A stretch of DNA of 9,934 bases, taken from positions 2,582 to 12,515 of the forward strand of contig CAZWUZ010000041.1 of NCBI GenBank assembly GCA_964637655.1. Reading direction: 5' to 3'. Of the stretch, positions 1-6,719 are shown piece after piece. The notes under the pieces are model-generated. The model did no database searches and was not told the DNA's origin. It was given only the letters and a program-made list of their open reading frames with translations. Origin of the DNA: CAZWUZ01 sp964637655 [NCBI: uncultured bacterium]. Its GTDB lineage: Bacteria > DAOPZR01. How positions within the stretch are numbered: position 1 is the first letter of the stretch; the number at the start of each line of letters is the position of its first letter. The position numbers and the translations under genes are program-made.

Positions 1-110
1 TGGCACCGCAGTATCGTGCCTGGCACCGCAGTATCGTGCCTGGCACCGCAGTATCGTGCCTGGCACCGCAGTATCAGTGCCTGGCACCGTAGTATCGTGC
101 CTGGCACCGG
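1..110. repeat. Tandem 20-bp palindromic repeat upstream of the efflux operon
   Basis: The unit TGGCACCGCAGTATCGTGCC occurs three times exactly (1-20, 21-40, 41-60). A 21-bp variant with one inserted A follows (61-81), then a copy with one substitution (82-101) and a truncated start of a sixth copy (102-110). Each unit carries GGCAC and GTGCC arms around a 9-nt centre, and every junction makes the palindrome GTGCC-T-GGCAC. The period is close to two helical turns, so equivalent sites lie on nearly the same DNA face. The array ends 17 bp before the -35 box of the efflux promoter. It may continue left of the window. It could be an operator array, a mobile palindromic repeat or a simple satellite; the sequence does not decide between these. 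Confidence 0.9.
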
Positions 111-126
111 AAATTGATATAACTGC

Positions 127-154
127 TTGACATATCGGGAGAGTAGTGTATAAT
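127..154 (+). promoter_or_regulatory. Sigma-70 type promoter of the efflux operon
   Basis: A perfect TTGACA (127-132) is followed after 16 bp by a perfect TATAAT (149-154). Transcription should begin near 161, leaving a leader of about 55 nt before the channel gene's ATG at 216. This is the strongest promoter-like sequence in the window, and its closeness to the tandem palindromes at 1-110 suggests that the array regulates it. Confidence 0.85.
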
Positions 155-215
155 AGGTGTGTCGCGTGAAAATGGGCGCGCGACACGCTGTACGTGGAAG
201 GGAGGGGACCACGTC

Positions 216-1565
216 ATGTTCCGTGTGTGCCTTACTGTAGGGATTATCGTCATCGCCTGCTGCCTGCCGGGCGCGGTGTCGGGTGCCGAACTGGCGCTCG
301 ACGACTGCATCACGCGCGCGCTGCAGCACAACTATGCCGTGCGCATCGCCCGCGGCGGGCAGGAAATCGCCGAGCAGGGGGTGGTCGCCGCGCGCGCCGG
401 CCTGCTGCCGACGGTGAGCGCCACCGCGACGAGCCGCGAACTGGACAACTACGGCGCTTCCGCCTCAGGCACCGGCATCGACGGCAACAATACCGCGCTC
501 TCGGTGAGCGTCACGCAGCCGCTCTTCACCTTCGGCAAACGCAGCGGCGCCTATGAACTGGCGCAACTGGGGGTCGACGACGCGGTGCATGCCGAGACCG
601 TGGCGGCCAACGAGCTGGTCTTCGAGGTGACGCAGACCTGGTACGAGGCGCTGCTGACACGCGAACTGGCGGTTATCGCGCGCGATGCCTTTGCGCTGGC
701 GGATACGCAGGCGCAGTTCGCGGAGAAGCGCTTCCGTCACGGCTACGTCTCCGAGTTCGACCTGCTCCGCGCACGCACCAACCGCGCGGGGAAGGAACCG
801 GCGATCATCGCCGCCGAGAACCAGCAGTCGATCGCGCGCACGCGCATGCTGACGCTGCTCAACGACGGCAGCCGCGATTTTGCGCCGCTTGGCGATTTGG
901 CCGTGGCGGTGCGCGACCTCGACGAAACGGCGGCGGTGCAGGCGGCGCTGGCGGCCAACCCGCAGCTCGAGCGCCTGCGCGTCGGGCTGGCGCGCGCCGA
1001 CCGCAACGTGCAGTACGCGCGCAGCCAGCACTATCCCGACCTCTCGGCCAACTATACCTTCAACCGCCAGCGCACCGACTACACCGTGGCGGGACGCGAC
1101 TACCCGGCGGGCTACTACTCCGACTGGGCCGCGGGCGTGACGCTGAGCATCCCCATCTTCTCGGGCTACGCCACGCAGGCGGGGGTGGACAAGGCGGAAG
1201 CGGAAGCGAAGCAGCTGCGCGACCTGATGGCGCAGAGCGAGGAGCAGGTCGCGCTCGAAGTGCAGACCATTGTCAAGAACCTGCGCGAGCACGTGCAGGT
1301 GATCCGCGCCAGCGAGGAGTCGGTGCAGCTCGCGCAGCGCGCGCTGCGCATGGCGCGGGTGAGTTATGACAACGGGCTGTCGACCACGCTCGATGTCGCG
1401 CAGGCCGAGGTGGCGCTGACCGCCGCGCGCACCGACCTGGCCAAGGCGCGCTACGGCTATCTCGTCAATGCCGCCGCGCTCGATGCCGCCACCGGCGGCA
1501 ACGCGGAGTATATCCGCGCCATCAACCCCTCCGCCACCCGCGGCACCACCATTGCCACCCGCTAA
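216..1565 (+). CDS. TolC-family outer-membrane efflux channel
   Basis: This 449-residue protein is an outer-membrane efflux channel of the TolC/OEP family. Trimers of the family form a barrel in the outer membrane with a long periplasmic helical tunnel that docks to the adaptor and RND pump encoded next door. The N-terminus is a signal peptide (hydrophobic residues about 6-21, likely signal-peptidase-I cleavage after Ser-Gly-Ala near residue 24). The two internally related OEP halves are recognisable, with the strand/turn motifs TQPLFTFGKR in the first and IPIFSGYATQ in the second, each followed by long Ala/Gln/Glu-rich helices. I chose the ATG at 216 because a GGAGG (201-205) lies upstream; the in-frame GTG at 159 falls at or before the expected transcription start. 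VIAC in the signal region resembles a weak lipobox, so a lipoprotein is possible but less likely. Confidence 0.9.
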   Translation: MFRVCLTVGIIVIACCLPGAVSGAELALDDCITRALQHNYAVRIARGGQEIAEQGVVAARAGLLPTVSATATSRELDNYGASASGTGIDGNNTALSVSVTQPLFTFGKRSGAYELAQLGVDDAVHAETVAANELVFEVTQTWYEALLTRELAVIARDAFALADTQAQFAEKRFRHGYVSEFDLLRARTNRAGKEPAIIAAENQQSIARTRMLTLLNDGSRDFAPLGDLAVAVRDLDETAAVQAALAANPQLERLRVGLARADRNVQYARSQHYPDLSANYTFNRQRTDYTVAGRDYPAGYYSDWAAGVTLSIPIFSGYATQAGVDKAEAEAKQLRDLMAQSEEQVALEVQTIVKNLREHVQVIRASEESVQLAQRALRMARVSYDNGLSTTLDVAQAEVALTAARTDLAKARYGYLVNAAALDAATGGNAEYIRAINPSATRGTTIATR

Positions 1566-1586
1566 GGAGAGGGCCATACTGGCTGA

Positions 1587-1659
1587 GTGCAACCGTGACC
1601 GTGCACAGCGCGGCGAGGTGGTTGCACGAAGCGAGCTTGCCCCGTAGGGGGCGCCCGGG
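1587..1659 (+). repeat. Structured intergenic repeat, copy 1
   Basis: This is the first of two diverged direct copies, 127 bp apart and about 85% identical by eye. It holds an 8-bp perfect inverted repeat (GTGCAACC at 1587-1594, GGTTGCAC at 1620-1627), and then a second hairpin, GCCCC-GTAG-GGGGC (1639-1652). A GGGCCATACT box (1571-1580), also seen at the ends of the RAYT element, precedes it. The form is that of a REP/BIME-like palindromic element rather than a gene; no convincing open frame crosses it. Confidence 0.7.
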
Positions 1660-1662
1660 AAA

Positions 1663-1688
1663 GGGGCCATACTAGCACATTGACACAT
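1663..1688 (+). repeat. Solo copy of the RAYT element's left-end sequence
   Basis: Twenty-six bases, starting GGGGCCATACTAGCACAT and ending TTGACACAT, match the left terminal inverted repeat of the mobile element (6537-6562) without mismatch. The match stops just before the DnaA box of the full end. Transposase-family ends standing alone between repeat copies suggest a non-autonomous derivative mobilised in trans, or the scar of a past insertion. Confidence 0.85.
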
Positions 1689-1709
1689 TCGCAGGGGGAG
1701 ACTTATAAG
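1680..1709 (+). promoter_or_regulatory. Likely internal promoter toward adaptor and pump
   Basis: A perfect TTGACA (1680-1685), which is itself part of the solo element end, is followed after 18 bp by TATAAG (1704-1709). It points toward the adaptor gene, about 240 bp downstream. It could let adaptor, pump and PII-like gene be expressed apart from the channel gene. The call rests on the two hexamers only. Confidence 0.5.
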
Positions 1710-1713
1710 CCGG

Positions 1714-1786
1714 GTGCAACCGCTACCGTGCACAGCGCGGTCAGGAGGTTGCGCGAAGCAAGGCTGCCCCGGAGGGGGCGCCCGGA
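1714..1786 (+). repeat. Structured intergenic repeat, copy 2
   Basis: This is the second copy of the module at 1587-1659. The outer stem is kept as GTGCAACC (1714-1721) with GGTTGCGC (1747-1754): the one changed base turns a pair into a G-U wobble in RNA. The second hairpin keeps its 5-bp stem with a changed loop, GCCCC-GGAG-GGGGC (1766-1779). Conserved stems with changed loops suggest that the folded form, in RNA or single-stranded DNA, is what is selected or recognised. The remaining 1787-1948 holds only the adaptor's ribosome-binding site; I see nothing else there. Confidence 0.7.
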
Positions 1787-1948
1787 ACGGGGTGACGAGC
1801 GACGCAGCACGGTTCCCCGGGTCGTCCACAGAATTACCCGCAACATGCGTGGCCATATGTGCACTGCGCAGCATGACCGGCACAGTGAACGGCAGTAAGG
1901 GGAAGCTGGCGCGACACACAATGTGCCGACAAATAAAAAGGATATGAC

Positions 1949-3145
1949 ATGAAACGCAAGACGGTTGTGGTGCTGGTGCTGGCAGTGGTGGTGCTCATAT
2001 TCGCGGTCGTCATCATGCGCCGCGTACAGGAAAAAAAACAGGCCGCGCAGGGGACGCAGGTGCAGGCGCACCTGGTCGCGGTGACACCGGTGACGACCGG
2101 CACGGTGTACGACCGTCTCACGGCCACGGCCACGGTGGAGCCGTGGCAGCATGCTGACGTGGCTCCCGAGGTGCAGGGCACGATCCGCGCGCTGCTGGTG
2201 CGCGAGGGGGACCAGGTGCGGGCCGGGCAGGTGCTGGCGCGCATCGATCCCGACCAGCCGGCGACGCAGGTGCAGCAGTTCGCGGCGAGCGTCGAGGTGT
2301 CCCGCGCTAACGTGCGCGCGCTGCAGCATCAGCTGGCCAACGCGACCATTGACCTCGAGCGGGTGAAGAACCTGTTCGCGGAGGGGGTGGAAACGCGGTA
2401 CCACCTCGACCAGGTGCAGACGCAGGTCAACACGCTGACGGCGCAGCGCGAACTGGCGCAGGCGCAGGTGCGGCAGGCGGAGGCGTTGCTGGAGAACGCG
2501 AATGTGACGCTCGGCCGCACGGCGGTCGTGGCCCCCTTTGCGGGGACAATCACCGCGGTGCATCAGGACGCGGGGAACCTCGCGCGCCCGGGGGTGCCGA
2601 TCGTCACCGTGCAGCAGGTGCAACCGGTGAAGGTGCGCATCAGCATCCCGTCGCGCGCGCTGCCGCAGGTGCAGGCCGGCATGCCGGTGACGCTCGTCAC
2701 CGATGTCTGGCCGGACAGCCCGGTGCAGGCGGCGGTGAGCGTGATCAGCCCGTCACTCGACCCGGCGACGCAGGCGGCCTGGCTGGAGGTCGAGGTCCCC
2801 AACCGTGACCGCCTGCTGCGCGCGGGGATGTTCGCCACGGTGGCGCTGGTGCTCGACCGGCGCGACAGCGTCGTGGTGGTGCCGCGCGAGGCGGTGTTCC
2901 GCTTCGAGGGGCAGGACCGGGCGGTGGTGCTGGACCAGGCCACGAACCGCGTGCACTGGCGCACCGTGGTCCCGGGCCTGCAGGATGCCGACCGCCTGGA
3001 AATCATCAGCGGGCTGCGGCCGGGCGACCTGCTCGTCACCGCCGGTCAGCAGGAAGTGAATGACGGCGACGCGGTGCGCCTGGCGCCGTCCACCCCGGTG
3101 ACCGCTGCTGACACGGCGGCCGCGGCCGACACGGCGGCCCGCTGA
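1949..3145 (+). CDS. RND efflux periplasmic adaptor (HlyD/MFP family)
   Basis: This 398-residue membrane-fusion protein bridges the inner-membrane RND pump and the outer-membrane channel. Residues about 5-23 are a hydrophobic anchor after a KRK start, with no lipobox, so the protein is probably held by an uncleaved N-terminal helix. The lipoyl/barrel-sandwich halves are at about 67-100 (GTIRALLVREGDQVRAGQVL) and 188-222 (APFAGTITAVHQDAGN), separated by an Ala/Gln-rich helical hairpin (101-185). A beta-barrel (about 225-300) and a membrane-proximal domain follow. The last residues repeat an ADTAA motif, low-complexity and probably unstructured. The start is supported by AAGGA (1938-1942) 6 bp before the ATG. 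Only 2 bp separate its stop from the pump's ATG, implying coupled translation. Confidence 0.93.
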   Translation: MKRKTVVVLVLAVVVLIFAVVIMRRVQEKKQAAQGTQVQAHLVAVTPVTTGTVYDRLTATATVEPWQHADVAPEVQGTIRALLVREGDQVRAGQVLARIDPDQPATQVQQFAASVEVSRANVRALQHQLANATIDLERVKNLFAEGVETRYHLDQVQTQVNTLTAQRELAQAQVRQAEALLENANVTLGRTAVVAPFAGTITAVHQDAGNLARPGVPIVTVQQVQPVKVRISIPSRALPQVQAGMPVTLVTDVWPDSPVQAAVSVISPSLDPATQAAWLEVEVPNRDRLLRAGMFATVALVLDRRDSVVVVPREAVFRFEGQDRAVVLDQATNRVHWRTVVPGLQDADRLEIISGLRPGDLLVTAGQQEVNDGDAVRLAPSTPVTAADTAAAADTAAR

Positions 3146-3147
3146 CC

Positions 3148-6100
3148 ATGCGCCTCGTCCGTTTCGCTGTCGACCACCCGGTCTTCACCGTCATGATCTA
3201 CCTGGGCATGCTGGTGCTCGGGCTGATGTCGTTCTACTACCTGCCGATCGACCTGATGCCGGAGATGGAGATGCCGGCGGTCTCGGTCATCACCACCTAC
3301 TCGGGGGCGTCGGCGGTCGATGTCGAATCGGCCGTCACGAGCACCGTCGAGAACGTGCTCGCCACGGTCAACAACCTCGACGAACTCTCCTCGAGCTCGA
3401 AGGAGGGGGTGTCGCTCGTCACCTGCCGCTTCAAGTGGGGCACCGACCTCGCCGAGGCGTCGAACGACATCCGCGATTCGCTCGAGCGCGCCAAGCGGCT
3501 GCTCCCCGACGACATCGAGGACCCGGTCATCTTCAAGTTCAACACCTCGATGATCCCGCTGCTCGGCGTGTCGGTGACCGCGCGGCAGAACTACGACGGC
3601 ATGGAGCGCCTGCTCGAGAACCGCGTCACCGATGTGCTCAAGCGCATTCCCGGGGTGGGGACGGTCGCCGTCATGGGATTGCGCCAGCGCCAGATCAACG
3701 TCGAGCTCGACCAGCGGCGCTGCGAAGCGTACGGGCTGACCCCGGCGCTGATCGCCGCGGCCATCGCCGCGGAGAACCGCAACGTGCCGACCGGCTTCCT
3801 CAAGTTCGGGCAGAGCGACTACATGCTGCGGGTGCCGGGCGAGTTTGCCGCGGTGGCGGAACTGGCGGAGACGGTCGTCGGGGTGCGGGCCGGGCAGCCG
3901 GTGCGCCTGCGCGACGTGGCGAAGGTGACGGACGGTTTCGTCGAGCGCGGCATGTACATGGAGTCGGACCGCAACCCGTACACCGCCTTCTTCATGGTGC
4001 AGAAGCAGTCGGGGGCCAACACCGTGGCCATCGCGCGCGCGGTGCGGGCGCGCCTCGACGAAATCGCCCCGACGCTGCCGGCGGACATGCAGGTGAAGAC
4101 GGTGTTCGACACCTCGGACTTCATCCTCATGGCGGTCGACCAGCTGTACGGATCGGTGCTGATGGGCGGCATCTTCGTCGTGCTGGTGGTGATGCTCTTC
4201 CTGCGCCGCGTGCGCAGCAGCATCATCATCGCGCTCGCCATCCCCTCGTCGCTGATCATCGCCTTCGTCTTCCTGTTCGCCTTCGACTACACCATCAACC
4301 TGATGTCGCTCGCCTCGCTGGCCATCGCCATCGGCATGGTCGTCGACAACTCGGTGGTGGTGCTCGACAATATCAGCAAGCAGCTCGAACGCGGGGTGCG
4401 CCCGCGCGAGGCGGCGATCTACGGCACCGGCGAGGTGGCGGGCGCCGTCACCGCCTCGACCCTGACCACCATCATCACCTTCGTGCCGATCCTGTTCGTC
4501 ACCGGGATCACCGGCATCATTTTCAAGCAGCTGGGGGGCTGTATCATCGTAACCATCTGCGTGTCGCTGCTCGTGTCGCTGACGCTGACCCCGATGCTCT
4601 GCGCGCGCTGGCTCACCACCGGCACCACCGCCTCGCGGCGGCTGACGGCGCTCTTCGCGGCGAGCGAACGCTGGTTCGCCCGCCTCGAGGACCTGTACCG
4701 CGACCTGCTCGACTGGGCGCTGGGCCACCGCACAACCGTGGCGGGTGCCGCCCTCGGGCTGCTCGTCTTTTCTTTCGCCCTTATTCCGCTCTGCGGCACC
4801 GAGTTCACGCCGGAGGAGGACGCGGGGGAGATCCGCGTCACCTACGAACTCCCCGTCGGCACGCGCTACGAGGAGACCGCGCGGGTCGGCCGGCAGATCG
4901 TCGGGCTCGTCGGCGGCCTGGTCCCCGAGCAGCGCATGGTTTTCCTCATGGCCGGCTCCGACCGCAACTCGGGGCGCGCGGGGAGCGGCATGGCCTCGGG
5001 GACCAACATCGGCACGGTGATCATGCGCGTCGGCAGCAAGGTCACACGCGAACGTTCGACGAGGCAGATCGGCGACGCGCTGCGCCCGCACCTGCTGAAC
5101 GTGCCGGGGGTGCGCCGCATCTCGCTGATGACCGGCAACCCGATGAGCACGATGCTGACGGGCGGCGGCAAGCCGCTGCAGTACGAGATCCGCGGCAAGG
5201 ACCTCGACCTGGCGCTGCGCTATGCGCAGCAGGTGCAGGAGATCTTCCGGCGGACGGCGGGGGCGGATGACGTGCAGCTGTCGCTCGACCTCGGGCAGCC
5301 GGAACTGCGCCTCACCGTCGACCGCGATGCCGCCGCCCGCCTCGGGCTTTCCACCACGCTGATTGCCGACACCGTGCGCGACTACTTCGACGGCACGGTG
5401 GCCAGCCGCTACCGGGAGGCGGGCGAGGAGTACGACATCCGCGTGCGCCTGGCGGACGCGCGGCGCACCGGGCCGCGCGATTTGACCGGGATCACCCTGC
5501 GCAGCATGACGGGCGCGGCGGTGCCGCTGACCGCGGTGGCGCGCCTGACCGAGGAGCGCGGTCCGGTCGCCATCGACCGCATCAACCAGGAGCGGGTCAT
5601 CAAGATCAGCGCCAACGTCGGCTCCCGCTCGCTCGGGGAGATCGCCGCGGACATCGACGCCGGGCTGGCCGGCATCGCCTTTCCTCCCGAACTGGCGACC
5701 AAGTGGGGCGGGATGGTCAAGGAACAGCAGTCGTCGTTCCGCGACATTTTCCTGCTGCTGGCGCTCGGGATTGTGCTCGTCTACATGGTCATGGCGGCGC
5801 AGTTCGAGTCGCTGCGCGATCCCTTCATCATCATGTTCAGCGTGCCGTTCGCGCTGACCGGGGTCATCCTCGCCATCTTCCTCACCGGCAACACCATCTC
5901 GCTGATTTCGTTCATCGGACTGATCATGCTCGTCGGGGTGGTGGTCAACAACGCCATCGTCCTCGTCGATTACACCAACCTGCTGCGCGCGCGCGGCGCC
6001 GACGTCTGCACCGCCATCCGCGAGGCGGGGCGCAACCGCCTCCGCCCGGTGCTCGTCACGACCATCACCACGCTGCTCGGGCTCTTCCCGATGGCGCTGA

Positions 6101-6264
6101 CCAGGGGGGACGGGTCGGAAACCTGGAGCCCGCTGGGGTGGTCGCTGATCGGCGGGCTGTCGCTGTCGACCCTGGTGACGCTCGTGCTCGTACCGGTCAT
6201 CTACAGCTACTTCGAGGAGCGCCGCGGCCGGGCGCTGGCCTGCACGCGGGAGAGTGCGTCATGA
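3148..6264 (+). CDS. RND efflux pump, inner-membrane permease (AcrB/HAE-like)
   Basis: This 1038-residue protein is a full-length RND antiporter. It has TM1 near residues 12-32, a large porter loop, a TM2-TM6 block from about 335, a second porter loop introduced by FTPEEDAGEI, and a final TM block ending in LVPVIYSYFEERRG. The family uses proton flow through the membrane domain to expel substrates taken from the periplasm or outer leaflet. In TM4 the motif reads GMVVDNSVVVLDNI: the first proton-relay Asp is kept (D400) and the second is Asn (N401). In TM10 the position of the AcrB lysine is Asn (VVNNAIVLVDY, N934). The RP...T motif of TM11 is present. The sequence does not reveal the substrate; heavy-metal pumps (CusA type) are less likely because their TM4 motif differs. 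Its stop overlaps the next ATG (ATGA). Confidence 0.95.
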   Translation: MRLVRFAVDHPVFTVMIYLGMLVLGLMSFYYLPIDLMPEMEMPAVSVITTYSGASAVDVESAVTSTVENVLATVNNLDELSSSSKEGVSLVTCRFKWGTDLAEASNDIRDSLERAKRLLPDDIEDPVIFKFNTSMIPLLGVSVTARQNYDGMERLLENRVTDVLKRIPGVGTVAVMGLRQRQINVELDQRRCEAYGLTPALIAAAIAAENRNVPTGFLKFGQSDYMLRVPGEFAAVAELAETVVGVRAGQPVRLRDVAKVTDGFVERGMYMESDRNPYTAFFMVQKQSGANTVAIARAVRARLDEIAPTLPADMQVKTVFDTSDFILMAVDQLYGSVLMGGIFVVLVVMLFLRRVRSSIIIALAIPSSLIIAFVFLFAFDYTINLMSLASLAIAIGMVVDNSVVVLDNISKQLERGVRPREAAIYGTGEVAGAVTASTLTTIITFVPILFVTGITGIIFKQLGGCIIVTICVSLLVSLTLTPMLCARWLTTGTTASRRLTALFAASERWFARLEDLYRDLLDWALGHRTTVAGAALGLLVFSFALIPLCGTEFTPEEDAGEIRVTYELPVGTRYEETARVGRQIVGLVGGLVPEQRMVFLMAGSDRNSGRAGSGMASGTNIGTVIMRVGSKVTRERSTRQIGDALRPHLLNVPGVRRISLMTGNPMSTMLTGGGKPLQYEIRGKDLDLALRYAQQVQEIFRRTAGADDVQLSLDLGQPELRLTVDRDAAARLGLSTTLIADTVRDYFDGTVASRYREAGEEYDIRVRLADARRTGPRDLTGITLRSMTGAAVPLTAVARLTEERGPVAIDRINQERVIKISANVGSRSLGEIAADIDAGLAGIAFPPELATKWGGMVKEQQSSFRDIFLLLALGIVLVYMVMAAQFESLRDPFIIMFSVPFALTGVILAIFLTGNTISLISFIGLIMLVGVVVNNAIVLVDYTNLLRARGADVCTAIREAGRNRLRPVLVTTITTLLGLFPMALTRGDGSETWSPLGWSLIGGLSLSTLVTLVLVPVIYSYFEERRGRALACTRESAS

Positions 6265-6557
6265 CCATGATCATGCTGATCTACAACGAGACGCTGGAGA
6301 GCGAGATGCTGGCCTTCCTGGCCGCACAGGGTGTGACCAAGTTCACCGAACTGGTTGAGGCGCGCGGGCATGGTGACGCGGGCGGGACGCATCTGGGGAC
6401 GGCCGTTCACCCGTCGCTCAACCGCGTCCGCTACATGGCCATGGCGGAGGAACAGGCCGCCGCCCTCATGACCGCCCTGGGCACGTTCCGCGCACAATGG
6501 AAAGCAGAAGGCGTGCAGGCATTTTCCTGGCCGATGGGGGCCATACTAGCACATTGA
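6261..6557 (+). CDS. Small PII-like protein at the end of the RND operon
   Basis: This 98-residue cytoplasmic protein overlaps the pump stop by 4 bp, so translation is coupled. It resembles the small PII-like (ferredoxin-like fold) proteins that follow RND pumps in Bacteroidetes and relatives. It has an N-terminal strand (MTMIMLIYNE), a central glycine-rich loop with GGTHLGT followed by P and N, then helix AEEQAAALMTAL and a C-terminal strand GVQAFSWP. Family members are annotated as PII-type regulators; a role in sensing or tuning the pump is inference. The longer frame opening inside the pump gene is not the start; the ATG at 6261 is. The final seven to eight codons and the stop lie within the mobile element's left end, so the native C-terminus has probably been replaced. 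Confidence 0.7.
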   Translation: MTMIMLIYNETLESEMLAFLAAQGVTKFTELVEARGHGDAGGTHLGTAVHPSLNRVRYMAMAEEQAAALMTALGTFRAQWKAEGVQAFSWPMGAILAH

Positions 6558-6572
6558 CACATGTTATCCACA
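6536..6572 (+). repeat. Left terminal inverted repeat of the RAYT element
   Basis: The sequence runs from GGGGGCCATACT through ATTGACACATG to TTATCCACA. It matches the reverse complement of 7714-7750 at 35 of 37 positions, with an adjacent AG/GA difference at positions 13-14. The inner 9 bases are a perfect DnaA box. The outer bases double as the end of the PII-like gene. Confidence 0.9.
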
Positions 6573-6584
6573 GAGTTATCCACA
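6564..6584 (+). promoter_or_regulatory. Two DnaA boxes in tandem
   Basis: TTATCCACA occurs at 6564-6572 and again at 6576-6584, spaced 12 bp start to start, both perfect to the strong DnaA-box consensus and followed by an A-tract. A third box, in the opposite orientation, lies in the right end (7714-7722). The sequence match is certain; whether DnaA or the transposase's own C-terminal domain binds here is inference. Confidence 0.75.
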
Positions 6585-6591
6585 AAAAAGC

Positions 6592-6605
6592 GTCAATATA
6601 TTGAC
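6592..6605. other. Perfect 14-bp palindrome in the transposase leader
   Basis: GTCAATATATTGAC is its own reverse complement and lies just after the second DnaA box, 115 bp before the transposase start. It repeats the ATTGAC core of the terminal repeats in mirrored form. It could be an operator, a dimer-binding site or part of the transpososome recognition region. Confidence 0.6.
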
Positions 6606-6684
6606 ACTACGCGTGAGGACTGGCGAAGCAACCACGCACGGTGGATGGCAGTACCGTTGTCACAGTAGCATACGTAAAAAACGG

Positions 6685-6713
6685 TTGCGCGATAGTGGCG
6701 AATGTGCTACACT
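6685..6713 (+). promoter_or_regulatory. Promoter of the transposase gene
   Basis: TTGCGC (6685-6690) and TACACT (6708-6713) are 17 bp apart, and TGC directly before the -10 forms an extended -10. The predicted start of transcription (about 6720) coincides with the transposase ATG, so the message may have no leader. No ribosome-binding site is visible before the ATG. Confidence 0.6.
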
Positions 6714-6719
6714 GTACCC

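Noticed and set aside
1-110. CRISPR array
   Set aside because: Units follow one another directly with no spacers, and no cas gene is present.
159-215. GTG start for the channel gene at 159
   Set aside because: It lies at or before the expected transcription start (about 161), and the signal peptide begins at the ATG at 216, which has its own ribosome-binding site.
465-1919. Long antisense open frame (484 aa) opposite the channel gene
   Set aside because: It is an Arg/His-rich shadow of a GC-rich gene with no recognisable family; the + strand reads as a clear TolC protein.
3046-5091. 681-aa antisense open frame opposite the RND pump
   Set aside because: Its composition is Asp/His/Arg-rich repeats typical of the reverse frame of a GC-rich membrane protein; the sense strand is a full-length RND pump.
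3435-5270. 611-aa + strand open frame inside the pump gene
   Set aside because: It is an out-of-frame shadow, rich in Arg/Gly/His, with no domain signature.
6564-6584. Chromosomal origin (oriC)
   Set aside because: Two DnaA boxes and an A-tract are present, but they lie in a transposon end with no dnaA, dnaN or AT-rich unwinding region, and the third box is in the opposite end.
6702-6719. Upstream ATG of the transposase frame
   Set aside because: It lies upstream of the -10 box, and family members begin at the residues encoded from 6720.
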